This document shows, piece by piece, positions 8,565 to 16,706 of a DNA stretch of 64,000 bases; position 1 is the stretch's first letter, and the number at the start of each line of letters is the position of its first letter. Location of the stretch: assembly GCF_008710135.1 (NCBI RefSeq), contig NZ_VYKK01000015.1:330733-394732 (forward strand), written 5' to 3'. Origin of the DNA: Paenibacillus spiritus. Lineage in GTDB: Bacteria > Bacillota > Bacilli > Paenibacillales > Paenibacillaceae. Under the pieces are notes generated by a model, which was given only the letters and a program-made list of their open reading frames with translations, searched no databases and had not been told where the DNA came from. The translations under genes were made by a program, and so were the position numbers.

Positions 8565-8723
8565 CTAAAACCCCATACCATGATTGTTTAAACTAATTAG
8601 ATTCGTCCCCGTACTTGAATTGCTATTTGAAGCTAGTCCTTCGCTACTATCTGCAAAAGCAGTGGTAGCAATGCTAATGATAAGAATCAGAGCAAAGATC
8701 ATTGAAAGAAATGTTTTTTTCAT
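8565..8723 (-). CDS. small exported signalling propeptide (Phr/AloP-like), 52 aa
   Basis: A minus-strand ORF from ATG 8723 to TAG 8565 with an ideal AGAAGGAGTG ribosome site. It begins MKKTF, has a hydrophobic core LSMIFALILIISIATTAFA and an Ala-x-Ala type signal-peptidase site near ADS, and then a short Ser/Asn-rich tail ending SLNNHGMGF. This is the anatomy of Phr or AloP pro-peptides: Sec export, then cutting of the C-terminus to a 5-7 residue pheromone that is re-imported. It overlaps the 3' end of the TPR receptor gene by 50 bp in another frame, as rap-phr pairs do. The mature peptide is inferred, probably within the last 5-7 residues. Confidence 0.82.
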   Translation of the reverse strand: MKKTFLSMIFALILIISIATTAFADSSEGLASNSNSSTGTNLISLNNHGMGF

Positions 8724-9552
8724 CTTCTAACACTCCTTCTAAAATAGTTAACAACTGCATTCTGTAGTTCTCTTCCTGATCAACCCGAGCGTACTCTCTA
8801 AAGGCCTCATAAAGAGCAACATTTTTCTTGAATGCTGTGTTGTCTTTAAGTTTAACACTATATTCCAAACCTTCCAAAGTACTTTTTAAGGCATCAGAGA
8901 AATTTTTTTTTCTAAACTTGTAGAGCGAACTAAGATACAAATACTCGGTAAAATATCTAATATTCACAATATTATCGTGACAATGTACTTTCACTTCTTC
9001 TAATGAACTGTTAAATTCGTTTATTATCCAGTCTATATCAAAATTATTTTTCAGCGCGGCTTCAAAAAGAGTAATGATACCAGCGAGCACCTCAAGAACG
9101 TCTTCTTTCCTCTTGCGGATATGTTTAACATATACCGGTAATACTTCTTCCTTTCCTTCCAGCAAGTCTAAAGTAAATTCATTCCCTTCAGCAAAAGACT
9201 TAAAATTACTGATGATGTCTATATCCCTTTCATTTGAGCAAATTATCCAAGACAGATCCTTATACTTTTCAATACATTTTCTTGATTCTTTATAGAATCC
9301 TTGCTTCTGAAGCGAGATTCCTTTAGCCAGTTGGCTAAAACCTAAGTAATACGATAAGGGTCTGTTATATGTGTGCGATCCCGTATCACTGTAGTCTTTT
9401 AGTTGGATAGAATATAATCTATAGGCTTCGTCATATAGCTTATTTGCAATTGCTATCATGGGACGCCAATCTTCATATGAGTATGTCAATTTAAGCATGC
9501 GTGTCAGTGCATCTAAATCGTCAATATCTCTCAAGTCAAGATCGACCAACAT
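8674..9552 (-). CDS. TPR-repeat intracellular peptide receptor (Rap/AloR-like)
   Basis: A 292-residue, all-helical protein without membrane segments. It is rich in repeats of TPR character (for example YLGFSQLAKGISLQKQGFYKESRKCIEKYKDLS and the later LSSLYKFRKKNFSDALKST region). No helix-turn-helix is visible at the N-terminus, so it more likely binds a protein partner or needs another effector than binds DNA itself. ATG 9552 is chosen because AGGGGTGAT precedes it; an upstream in-frame ATG at 9609 lies in the leader. It overlaps the propeptide gene and has a close paralogue at 20071-20952. The family resemblance is to peptide receptors of the RRNPP type; assignment to the Paenibacillus Alo family is from memory and unverified. 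Confidence 0.78.
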   Translation of the reverse strand: MLVDLDLRDIDDLDALTRMLKLTYSYEDWRPMIAIANKLYDEAYRLYSIQLKDYSDTGSHTYNRPLSYYLGFSQLAKGISLQKQGFYKESRKCIEKYKDLSWIICSNERDIDIISNFKSFAEGNEFTLDLLEGKEEVLPVYVKHIRKRKEDVLEVLAGIITLFEAALKNNFDIDWIINEFNSSLEEVKVHCHDNIVNIRYFTEYLYLSSLYKFRKKNFSDALKSTLEGLEYSVKLKDNTAFKKNVALYEAFREYARVDQEENYRMQLLTILEGVLEDEKNISFNDLCSDSYH

Positions 9553-9633
9553 AATCACCCCTAAAATACCATTTAAACCCAGTGTATAACAGAATATTAC
9601 TGTGGTCAAATAGATTTGACATATGATTACGAT

Positions 9634-9664
9634 GAAAAAGGCTCCGTTCCTTTAAACGGAGCCT
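9634..9664 (-). terminator. rho-independent terminator of the aminotransferase operon
   Basis: AGGCTCCGTT pairs with AACGGAGCCT (9639-9664); on the minus strand the stem runs into TTTTT. It closes the dehydrogenase-exporter-Ald-aminotransferase transcript. Confidence 0.88.
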
Positions 9665-9715
9665 CACGTTACGGGGTTAGCCCCATTTATAGAGTAGACC
9701 TTTCTTCTCTATCTT

Positions 9716-11071
9716 TCACAGACTGTAAATTGCTTCTTTAATTGTACGTATCAAAAAAACAAGATCATCTTCCTCAGAAGAGAGCGGAGGGGCGATAATG
9801 AGCACATTGCTGAAGCCTGGGACAGTCTCACCATTTCTTCCTATGATGACTCCCTTTTGCTTACAAGCAGCAATAACTTGACCCATGACGGCTTCGGATA
9901 CGGGCGTCTTTGTCGCTTTATCCTCAACGAGTTCGATACCATACAGGAAGCCTACGCCGCGGACCTCCCCTACGTTCGGATGGGAAATTAGTTGGTGAAG
10001 ACGACCTAGAATTTGTTGGCCGTAATGGTCCACTCTCGATACGATATTTTCTCTCTCAATAATTTCGATATTCTTCCGTGCCACCGCACAAGAGGCAGGG
10101 TGACCGCCGTATGTGGACACATGCCGGAACGACTGATTTGGCCCCGTTCCTTTGAATTTGTCGTAAATTTCTTCCTTGACGGACGTCGCACCAAGCGGAA
10201 GATAGCCACTTGTCAGCCCTTTCGCCATCGTGATGATGTCTGGCTGTACTCCTTCAGAGTGCATGAATCCGAACATCTTGCCTGTGCGCCCATAGCCAGA
10301 CACCACTTCATCCATAATGAGAAGCACATCGTATTTCTTGCAAATCTCCGCGACGCGCTGCAGATAACCATCCGTAGGTATGATAACGCCACCACCCGAG
10401 ATGAACGGCTCCATAATGACTGCCGCGATTGTGCCTGCTCCTTCCCAGATGATCGTCTGCTCCAGCATATCCGCTGCTTTCATATCCGCGTCTGCCGTAT
10501 CGCCGAACATCGAACGATACCTATAGGGAGGCTCCACATGCAGGAAACCGGGTGCTGGAGGATCATAGTGAAAGCGTCGATTGGCCTGCGCTGTAGCACT
10601 TAAGGCTCCCAGCGTACTGCCATGGTAAGCCCGATAACGGGATATGAATTTGTACTTTCCGGGATTACCGTTCTGCGCATGATATTGCCGGGCGATCTTA
10701 AATGCAGTCTCGTTAGCCTCGGATCCGCTATTGGAGAAGAACGTCTTGTAGATCCCTCCTCCCAGCAGTTCACTGATCTTGGCAGAAAGTTCGATTGCCG
10801 GTTCATGGCTCAAAGTTAGCGGAGAATAGGATAACTTCATCATCTGTTCAGCAGCCGCTTCTACGATTTCCCGTCTCCCGTGGCCCAGATTCAAGCACCA
10901 CAGGCCTGAGACCCCATCGAAATAGCGGTGGCCTTCGGTATCATAGAACCAAGAACCTTCCCCAGACGCCGCGATCATAGGGCTTTGTTTACCCGAGTCT
11001 TTATATAACGCATGCCACAGATAGTTTTTGTCTTTCTCAATCAGTTCCAGTTGCTTGTCTCCGGTGCTCAT
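9716..11071 (-). CDS. class III (omega) aminotransferase, probably pyruvate-dependent
   Basis: A 451-residue PLP enzyme. SGSEAN (115-120) binds the cofactor phosphate, Asp254 in MDEVVSGYGRTG contacts the pyridine nitrogen, and Lys284 in MAKGLTSGYLPLGA forms the Schiff base. Members act on terminal amines such as taurine, beta-alanine, GABA or putrescine with pyruvate as acceptor. The adjacent alanine dehydrogenase, aldehyde dehydrogenase and TauE-type exporter make the taurine:pyruvate or beta-alanine:pyruvate type most likely, because the alanine formed would be recycled by Ald. It is the last gene of the operon. ATG with AAGGGGAG upstream. The exact substrate cannot be read from the sequence. 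Confidence 0.88.
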   Translation of the reverse strand: MSTGDKQLELIEKDKNYLWHALYKDSGKQSPMIAASGEGSWFYDTEGHRYFDGVSGLWCLNLGHGRREIVEAAAEQMMKLSYSPLTLSHEPAIELSAKISELLGGGIYKTFFSNSGSEANETAFKIARQYHAQNGNPGKYKFISRYRAYHGSTLGALSATAQANRRFHYDPPAPGFLHVEPPYRYRSMFGDTADADMKAADMLEQTIIWEGAGTIAAVIMEPFISGGGVIIPTDGYLQRVAEICKKYDVLLIMDEVVSGYGRTGKMFGFMHSEGVQPDIITMAKGLTSGYLPLGATSVKEEIYDKFKGTGPNQSFRHVSTYGGHPASCAVARKNIEIIERENIVSRVDHYGQQILGRLHQLISHPNVGEVRGVGFLYGIELVEDKATKTPVSEAVMGQVIAACKQKGVIIGRNGETVPGFSNVLIIAPPLSSEEDDLVFLIRTIKEAIYSL

Positions 11072-11100
11072 TACAATCTCCCCTTCTGTTATATTTGGCG

Positions 11101-12231
11101 TCAGGATACAGCTTCCTGCGCGACAAGCTTATCTAACGATGTATAAGGTACTCTCAGTTCCAGGGCAACGGCTTTAAATGTCACAGCCCCTTGGAACGTA
11201 TTCACGCCTTCCGCAATGGATGGATTACGGAGTACAGTTTCTTTAAATCCGCTATTTGCAATATAAAGTCCATATTGACTCGTTACATTGGCCAAGGCGT
11301 AAGTTGATGTACGGGCAACAGCTCCCGGCATGTTGGCCACGGCATAGTGAACGACGCCGTGCTTTACATAGGTGGGCTGATCGTGAGTAGTTGTATGATC
11401 CACGGTCGCGATAGATCCGCCTTGATCGATAGCAACGTCAACGACTACAGAACCCGGCTCCATCTCCTTGATCATGGCTTCGGTAACAAGTTGCGGCGCT
11501 CTGGCTCCTGGTATCAAGACTGCGCCAATCAGGAGGTCGGCCCTTTTGACCTCTTCAGCAATATGGAACCGGTCGGAGATAACGGTCTGCACTCTCCCTT
11601 CGAACAGATCGTCAAGCTGTCTCAGTCTCTCAGGATTAACGTCCAGGATAGTAACGTTCGCGCCTAATCCGAGTGCCATTCTTGCCGCGTTCGTCCCTAC
11701 AACGCCGCCTCCAATAATCACGACGTTAGCTGCCTTAACACCAGGCACTCCGCTGATCAGAATTCCCTTCCCATCCTGAAACTTCTCCAGAGAATGAACT
11801 CCGACCTGAACGGACATTCTGCCCGCCACCTCACTCATCGGTGTCAACAGCGGCAAGCTTCCGTTGTCCAATTGAATCGTCTCGTACGCAATCGAGGTTA
11901 CCTTCTTCGCGATAAGTTCCCGAGTAAGATCCGGCTCTGCGGCAAGATGCAGATATGTAAACAGAATCATTCCTTCGCGGAAGTAGTTGTATTCTTCTTT
12001 TTGCGGCTCTTTCACCTTCATAACCATCTCTGCCGACCAAGCCTCACTAGCGGAAGAAACGATTTGGGCTCCTGCCTGGATATAGGCTTCGTTCGTAATT
12101 CCACTTCCAAGTCCTGCGTTATTTTCAATCCAAACCTCGTGGCCTGCGGTGACGAAAGAGAACACGCCTGCCGGTGTTATTGCAACCCGGTTCTCGTTAT
12201 TTTTAATTTCTCTTGGTACGCCAATAATCAT
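11101..12231 (-). CDS. ald: alanine dehydrogenase
   Basis: Oxidatively deaminates L-alanine to pyruvate and ammonium with NAD. The 376-residue protein matches the family length. Lys74 (MKVKEP) and His95 ([10 protein letters not shown]) are the pyruvate-binding and catalytic pair, and [13 protein letters not shown] is the NAD-binding loop. ATG 12231 is chosen over a GTG at 12249 because GTGAGGAGCC then serves as ribosome site. In this operon it would regenerate pyruvate for the aminotransferase 30 bp downstream and set free the ammonium, the usable product under nitrogen limitation. Confidence 0.95.
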   Translation of the reverse strand: MIIGVPREIKNNENRVAITPAGVFSFVTAGHEVWIENNAGLGSGITNEAYIQAGAQIVSSASEAWSAEMVMKVKEPQKEEYNYFREGMILFTYLHLAAEPDLTRELIAKKVTSIAYETIQLDNGSLPLLTPMSEVAGRMSVQVGVHSLEKFQDGKGILISGVPGVKAANVVIIGGGVVGTNAARMALGLGANVTILDVNPERLRQLDDLFEGRVQTVISDRFHIAEEVKRADLLIGAVLIPGARAPQLVTEAMIKEMEPGSVVVDVAIDQGGSIATVDHTTTHDQPTYVKHGVVHYAVANMPGAVARTSTYALANVTSQYGLYIANSGFKETVLRNPSIAEGVNTFQGAVTFKAVALELRVPYTSLDKLVAQEAVS

Positions 12232-12258
12232 AATTGAATGGCTCCTCACTGATTAGAA

Positions 12259-13014
12259 TTAAAAGATTAATAAAATTCCGGTAATGAATATAATGGCATG
12301 AATCACGACATAGAAAGACTTTTCTGAAATTTTTTCATTTAGCCTCTTTCCTACGTAACCGCCCGCATAGATGAATGGGACAAACAGCAGGACAAGCAGG
12401 AGATTTCGAACCGACAACACACCCAATGTCAGATAAGAAACCACTTTCACTGTATCCATCACTGCCAGCAGCATTGCAATGTTGGCAGTAAACTGCTTCT
12501 TACCGACAGAGGAATCGCGTACAAATATTAGAATTAAGGGCAGTCCGCCCGAGTTCGCTGTTGCACCGACGAAGCCGGAGGCAGTGGCTCCCAGCTGATG
12601 GATCACAGCTTTCGTCTTGCCGTGTTTTGGAGGATCATCGACTTCAGGCGTTCGCTTTCTCTTCCGGGCCCACAGCAGCAGCACCCCCATGGTGACTGCG
12701 CCGATGCCAATAGCTGTCTTCAGAATCCGTTCATCGACATAGGCTAACATCAAGGTTCCTGCCGCCGTTCCAACTATCCCCATCGGAAGCATTCTCGCAA
12801 TTAGCCCCCACTGGATGGATTTCCGATGTACACTCGCCCCAGTAAAATTACTGAACCATAGAATGGGAGCAAGCAGTGTCGTCGCTGTTGTAGATGGAAC
12901 AAAAAGGGTTAAAATGGGGTTCAGCAGCATTCCCGCTCCAAAACCGAAGCCAGCTTTCGCCAGACCGCTGAGTACCGCAAACAGAAGGAGCACGGCCCCG
13001 AGACTAACGCTCAT
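12259..13014 (-). CDS. TauE/SafE family sulfite/organosulfonate exporter
   Basis: A 251-residue membrane protein with about 7-8 hydrophobic segments and the duplicated TauE layout: SGLAKAGFGFGAGMLLNP at the N-terminus (the GxGxG loop) and GATASGFVGATANSGGLP in the second half. Family members export sulfite, sulfoacetate or other organic anions; several are uncharacterised. It sits between an aldehyde dehydrogenase and ald, so export of the acid produced by that dehydrogenase is the natural inference. GAGGAGGA lies directly before the ATG, an unusually short spacing. Confidence 0.85.
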   Translation of the reverse strand: MSVSLGAVLLLFAVLSGLAKAGFGFGAGMLLNPILTLFVPSTTATTLLAPILWFSNFTGASVHRKSIQWGLIARMLPMGIVGTAAGTLMLAYVDERILKTAIGIGAVTMGVLLLWARKRKRTPEVDDPPKHGKTKAVIHQLGATASGFVGATANSGGLPLILIFVRDSSVGKKQFTANIAMLLAVMDTVKVVSYLTLGVLSVRNLLLVLLFVPFIYAGGYVGKRLNEKISEKSFYVVIHAIIFITGILLIF

Positions 13015-13047
13015 TCCTCCTCAGCTCCTCTAACTCCGCTCCACAGT

Positions 13048-14466
13048 TCAAGCCCGGACATAAACGGTTTTCCATTCCGTATAGAACAAGATTGCATGGC
13101 TCCCTTGTTCGCGAAACCCGCCTATGCCCGTCGCCTTGATGCCTCCGAACGGCATCTGTGGTTCACTGTAAGTCGACGGAATATTAACGTGTACAAGTCC
13201 GGACTCGATCTCATCGATATACTCCATTGCTGAAGCGATGTCTTTTGTATATATGCTTGAAGATAACCCGTACTCAATGGAGTTGCAGAGCTTTAAGCAT
13301 TCCTTCAGATCGGAGAATTGGAGGAGAGCGAGCACTGGACCAAAGATTTCTTCATTGGCGATCGTCATATCTTGCGTCACTCGGTCGAACAGCTTCGGCT
13401 TGATGAAGTAACCGTTCTTGGCCCATTCCTCTTCCGGTTCATCTTCACCGTACAGAAGTACTGCACCTTCTGACTTTGCAATCTCAATATATCGGCGAAT
13501 AGTATCATATTGCCCCTGATCTACGACAGGGCCGATGATCGATGATTCATCCATCGGCAGACCAATCTTGACCTTCTCCAGAGTGCGGACGATCTGGTCG
13601 CGGAATTTTTCATAAACTGCCTCGTGTACAAAAATTCGGCTGGTTGCAGTGCAGCGCTGTCCCGCATCGAGAAGTCCGCCTGACACGATATCCTGGCAGG
13701 CACGTTCCAAATCAGCGTCCGGCAGGATGATAAACGGATTTTTACCACCCATCTCCGCCTGAAAACGAATGCCTCGTGGAGCGAGTGCCTGATGAATTAT
13801 TCTCCCTGTTCGGGTAGAACCTGTAAATGTCACGGCATTAATCAGCTTATTCTCTGCGAACACTTCACTGACAAGCGGGCCGTCGGCAATCAGCATAGTG
13901 ACCAAATTACGAGGCAATCCCGCTTCCTCCAGCAGGTCAATGAATTTGCGGGAAATGATCAATGCTTGGGGAGCAGGCTTCCATACGATAGCATTGCCCG
14001 CAACAAGGGCTGGTGCGATCTTCCATACCGGAATTGCCAGTGGTACGTTCCACGGTGTAATGACTCCTACTGTTCCGACAGGCTGCTGCTTCGTATAACT
14101 AAAAATGTCAGGCTGGCGGGAAGGAATTGTCTCTCCCTTCATACGGTACCCTTCACCGGCGAAAAACCGCAGAAACGAAATACTGCGCTGAATCTCCCCG
14201 ATACCGTCCCGTAAACATTTGCCAACTTCCTCCGTGACCAGCCTCCCCCACTCCTCTACCTGTTCTTCCAGTAGCTGAGCGATCTTGAACAGAAATTCTC
14301 CCCGAATGGGAGCGGGCGTTCGTCTCCAAGCTTTCTGCGCCTCTGCAGCTGCGATAATGGAATTCTCGATTTCTCCCCTGCTCATCATCTTGAACTCGGC
14401 AAGGACTTGTTTCGTGGAAGGGTTAACGGAATACATTTTTTCAATTTTTCTTATAGAATCAGCCAT
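13048..14466 (-). CDS. NAD(P)-dependent aldehyde dehydrogenase
   Basis: A 472-residue ALDH-superfamily enzyme. Glu238 (FQAEMGGKN) is the general base and Cys272 (GQRCTATSR) the nucleophile; VGVITPWNVPLAIPVWKIAPAL and FTGSTRTG form the cofactor site. The GQRCTATSR context recalls alpha-ketoglutaric semialdehyde and sulfoacetaldehyde type dehydrogenases. It is the first gene of the operon, so it should oxidise the aldehyde released by the omega-aminotransferase. The promoter carries a TnrA-type box at 14550-14566. Substrate specificity is inferred from neighbours only. Confidence 0.9.
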   Translation of the reverse strand: MADSIRKIEKMYSVNPSTKQVLAEFKMMSRGEIENSIIAAAEAQKAWRRTPAPIRGEFLFKIAQLLEEQVEEWGRLVTEEVGKCLRDGIGEIQRSISFLRFFAGEGYRMKGETIPSRQPDIFSYTKQQPVGTVGVITPWNVPLAIPVWKIAPALVAGNAIVWKPAPQALIISRKFIDLLEEAGLPRNLVTMLIADGPLVSEVFAENKLINAVTFTGSTRTGRIIHQALAPRGIRFQAEMGGKNPFIILPDADLERACQDIVSGGLLDAGQRCTATSRIFVHEAVYEKFRDQIVRTLEKVKIGLPMDESSIIGPVVDQGQYDTIRRYIEIAKSEGAVLLYGEDEPEEEWAKNGYFIKPKLFDRVTQDMTIANEEIFGPVLALLQFSDLKECLKLCNSIEYGLSSSIYTKDIASAMEYIDEIESGLVHVNIPSTYSEPQMPFGGIKATGIGGFREQGSHAILFYTEWKTVYVRA

Positions 14467-14501
14467 ATCATTCCCTCACTTGTAATGATGTATTTACAAC
14501 T

Positions 14502-14526
14502 GTAATTATAAAATTATTATAATTAC
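14502..14526 (-). promoter_or_regulatory. core promoter of the aldehyde dehydrogenase operon with AT-rich dyad
   Basis: GTAATTATA (14502-14510) and TATAATTAC (14518-14526) form perfect 9-bp arms around a 7-bp centre. Each arm contains a minus-strand TATAAT: 14505-14510 and 14516-14521. Taking the second as -10 puts the start at about 14509 and the TnrA box centre (14558) at -49. The dyad could also be an operator, for example for the GntR regulator. Confidence 0.6.
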
Positions 14527-14549
14527 CCGGAACCGGTTTTCTTCAAATT

Positions 14550-14566
14550 TGTAAGATTATCTAACA
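14550..14566 (-). promoter_or_regulatory. TnrA/GlnR box upstream of the aldehyde dehydrogenase operon
   Basis: TGTAAGATTATCTAACA matches the TGTNA-N7-TNACA consensus in all fixed positions. Its centre is 49 bp upstream of the predicted transcription start, the typical spacing for activation by TnrA. A nearly identical box precedes the amidohydrolase gene. Confidence 0.8.
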
Positions 14567-14578
14567 TATTATTTTCCT

Positions 14579-14626
14579 GGGGATAGGCAAGTGATGAGCA
14601 GGGGCACTCCTCACTTGCCTATCCCC
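14579..14626. repeat. long perfect inverted repeat between gntR-type gene and aldehyde dehydrogenase promoter
   Basis: GGGGATAGGCAAGTGA (14579-14594) and its exact complement TCACTTGCCTATCCCC (14611-14626) are separated by 16 bases. It begins 1 bp after the GntR-type stop codon. It would fold into a very stable hairpin in the mRNA, but on the minus strand no U-run follows, so it is either an atypical terminator, an mRNA 3' stabiliser or a protein-binding dyad. Confidence 0.7.
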
Positions 14627-14627
14627 T

Positions 14628-15407
14628 TTAAAAGTGGATTTGTTCAAATGACATTATCCCTTCTTGCCTTAGTGCAGCGGGAGATCGTATAGATTGCTCT
14701 ATCGTAAACCGGAATCGGTTGCCAAGATGCAAGGCCTTATACTTCTCGATAGGCAACTTCTTCTCGTTATAGGCAACGCCGCTGCAAAGCATCATAGGAG
14801 AACCATGTTCTGCCTGAAGCAGTTCGGCTTCCTCCGGCAATGCCGCGACAGCCTGGAAAGACTGTGTAGAGCCGTTTGCAACCAGTCCTTTCTTTTCAAA
14901 CAGAACATATAGCGGTACATCTTCAAGATCCTCTTGCAATAAATCGGGATATAGATCGCAAGGGATAAATGAAGTACGAATGGCTAGAGGCTCATCGTTG
15001 GCCAGCCGGAGGCGAACAATCTCGAACACCTTGCTGCCGGGCTTGATCATTAGCTCTGAAGCCAGTTTATCGGACGCTTGCACAATGCAGCCACTGATTA
15101 ATTTCGCGCGATGCACAAGCCCGCTCGCCATCATTTCCTCCGCGAAAGTGGTGAACATGTTGGCATTACCCGTAATGATCGGAGAAGAGACGAAGGTACC
15201 CAGCCCTCTTTTCTTAACCAGATAGCCCTCCTGCACAAGTTCTCCGATCGCTTGTCTAACCGTGGGCCGGCTGATCCCATATTGTTCGGCCAAATCAAGC
15301 TCCGAAGGAATCTTATCCCCCTTCTTCAGAGCCCCGCTGTTTATCTGATTAAGTATAGATTCCTTAAGCTGGGAGTAATAAGGTAACTTGCTGTTCAGAT
15401 CGATCAA
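14628..15407 (-). CDS. GntR/HutC-family transcriptional regulator
   Basis: A 259-residue repressor-type regulator. The N-terminal winged helix (about 5-70) reads PSELDLAEQYGISRPTVRQ and GYLVKKRGLGTFV, typical of GntR. The C-terminal part (about 90-240) is a UTRA ligand-binding domain, with SKVFEIVRLRLANDEPLAIRTSF. TTG start with AAGGAGGATG located inside the end of the MFS gene, only 3 bp between them, so the two are translationally coupled. It probably senses the substrate or an intermediate of the catabolic cluster and controls one or both operons. Confidence 0.9.
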   Translation of the reverse strand: MIDLNSKLPYYSQLKESILNQINSGALKKGDKIPSELDLAEQYGISRPTVRQAIGELVQEGYLVKKRGLGTFVSSPIITGNANMFTTFAEEMMASGLVHRAKLISGCIVQASDKLASELMIKPGSKVFEIVRLRLANDEPLAIRTSFIPCDLYPDLLQEDLEDVPLYVLFEKKGLVANGSTQSFQAVAALPEEAELLQAEHGSPMMLCSGVAYNEKKLPIEKYKALHLGNRFRFTIEQSIRSPAALRQEGIMSFEQIHF

Positions 15408-15410
15408 TGG

Positions 15411-16661
15411 TCATCCTCCTTCAGGTATATTCAATATTGCAAGAGGTTTCCTGCCGGATTGCAGGGTTAAGAAAGACAAGAAAATTAGAAGGCCGAACGC
15501 ACACAATAACCAGACTACACCGTCGTATGAGCCATTAAAGGAATCAATGATAAGACCTATTCCTAGCGGCGCTGCGAATCCGGCGACCTGAGCTCCTATA
15601 TTAACAAGCCCGACGGCCGAACCGCTTGTTTCTTCCGGAAGACGTTTTATAGGCAGACTATAAATGATGACAGAAAGGAAAGCAGAAAATACCGGAATAA
15701 GACATTGGAAGACAATTACACCTGTAATTGTTTCTGCGTGAAACATGAGATAGACAGTGACTGCCAACGCGATCCCGCTAAACGCTCCAAGCCATTTTTC
15801 GGTTCCGCTTTTCATTTTATCCATAATAACACCGGCGATCAGAAAAAATATAACCCCGGTAAGTGCCGGAATCATTTGCAGAAGTCCTAGAGAGGACAGG
15901 CTGATTCCCCGTTCTTTTACGAGATAAGTGGGAATCCAGGAAGACGTGCCCCAGCTGATAAAACCGTAGCCAAAAGAGGCAATAACGAGCCGCCAGATCA
16001 AGGGAGTTTTTAACAAGCGCTTAAAACTCCCTTTTGTTAATTGTTCCGGTGTTGCCACACCGGTTTTCGATCTCGTGCTTTGATTTTTTATATTTGGTTT
16101 TAGCACAATCCAGTAGAGAACCGCGATGCAGAGCCCGCATCCACCGATGATAATAAACATGGTTCTCCAGCCCAGCTGTACGAGGAACACGGTTGTAAGA
16201 ATTGGTGCAGCGACGCCAGCCACCGTCAACGCAGACAGGAAAATGGACATCGCCCGTGAACGCTTATTCTCTTCAATGCTTGTCGAAATTAATTTCGAAC
16301 CTGCCGGGAAAAAGCTTCCTTCTGCCACTCCGAACAAAAGTCGGATGATAAGAAGTGCAGTTACCGACCACGCCAAGCCCGTTAGTGCCGTGAAAAGAGA
16401 AAAACCGACAATGGAACTGAACAAAACAATTTTTTCACCGAAGCGGTCGGACAGCCAGCCGCCGGGAACTTGCATGATTGCATATCCCAAGAAGAAGATG
16501 CTTAGAATGAAACCGCTGGCAGAAGCATTCAGCTGAAACTCATCGGATATTTGTACAATGCCATAATTTATAACGAACCGGTCAAATGAAGAGAACAAAT
16601 TACCCAAAAAAAGCATGAAAATAATCATTTTAGAGTTCGTTAAGGCTGCCGCTCTACTCAA
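15411..16661 (-). CDS. MFS transporter, anion:cation symporter (ACS)-like
   Basis: A roughly 416-residue carrier with 12 predicted helices. It has the ACS/glucarate-porter style N-terminus (NLFSSFDRFVINYGIVQISDEF), the loop GWLSDRFGEK between helices 2 and 3, and a central basic loop. ACS carriers import organic anions such as sugar acids, phthalate or 4-hydroxyphenylacetate. The TTG at 16661 is preferred over a GTG at 16667, which would leave only 2 bp to AAAGGAGG. It lies in one operon with the amidohydrolase and the GntR regulator and is the obvious importer for the amidohydrolase substrate. Confidence 0.87.
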   Translation of the reverse strand: MSRAAALTNSKMIIFMLFLGNLFSSFDRFVINYGIVQISDEFQLNASASGFILSIFFLGYAIMQVPGGWLSDRFGEKIVLFSSIVGFSLFTALTGLAWSVTALLIIRLLFGVAEGSFFPAGSKLISTSIEENKRSRAMSIFLSALTVAGVAAPILTTVFLVQLGWRTMFIIIGGCGLCIAVLYWIVLKPNIKNQSTRSKTGVATPEQLTKGSFKRLLKTPLIWRLVIASFGYGFISWGTSSWIPTYLVKERGISLSSLGLLQMIPALTGVIFFLIAGVIMDKMKSGTEKWLGAFSGIALAVTVYLMFHAETITGVIVFQCLIPVFSAFLSVIIYSLPIKRLPEETSGSAVGLVNIGAQVAGFAAPLGIGLIIDSFNGSYDGVVWLLCAFGLLIFLSFLTLQSGRKPLAILNIPEGG

Positions 16662-16706
16662 ACGCACTTCCTCCTTTAAATAAATTTTACAAATGATTCC
16701 ATATGT

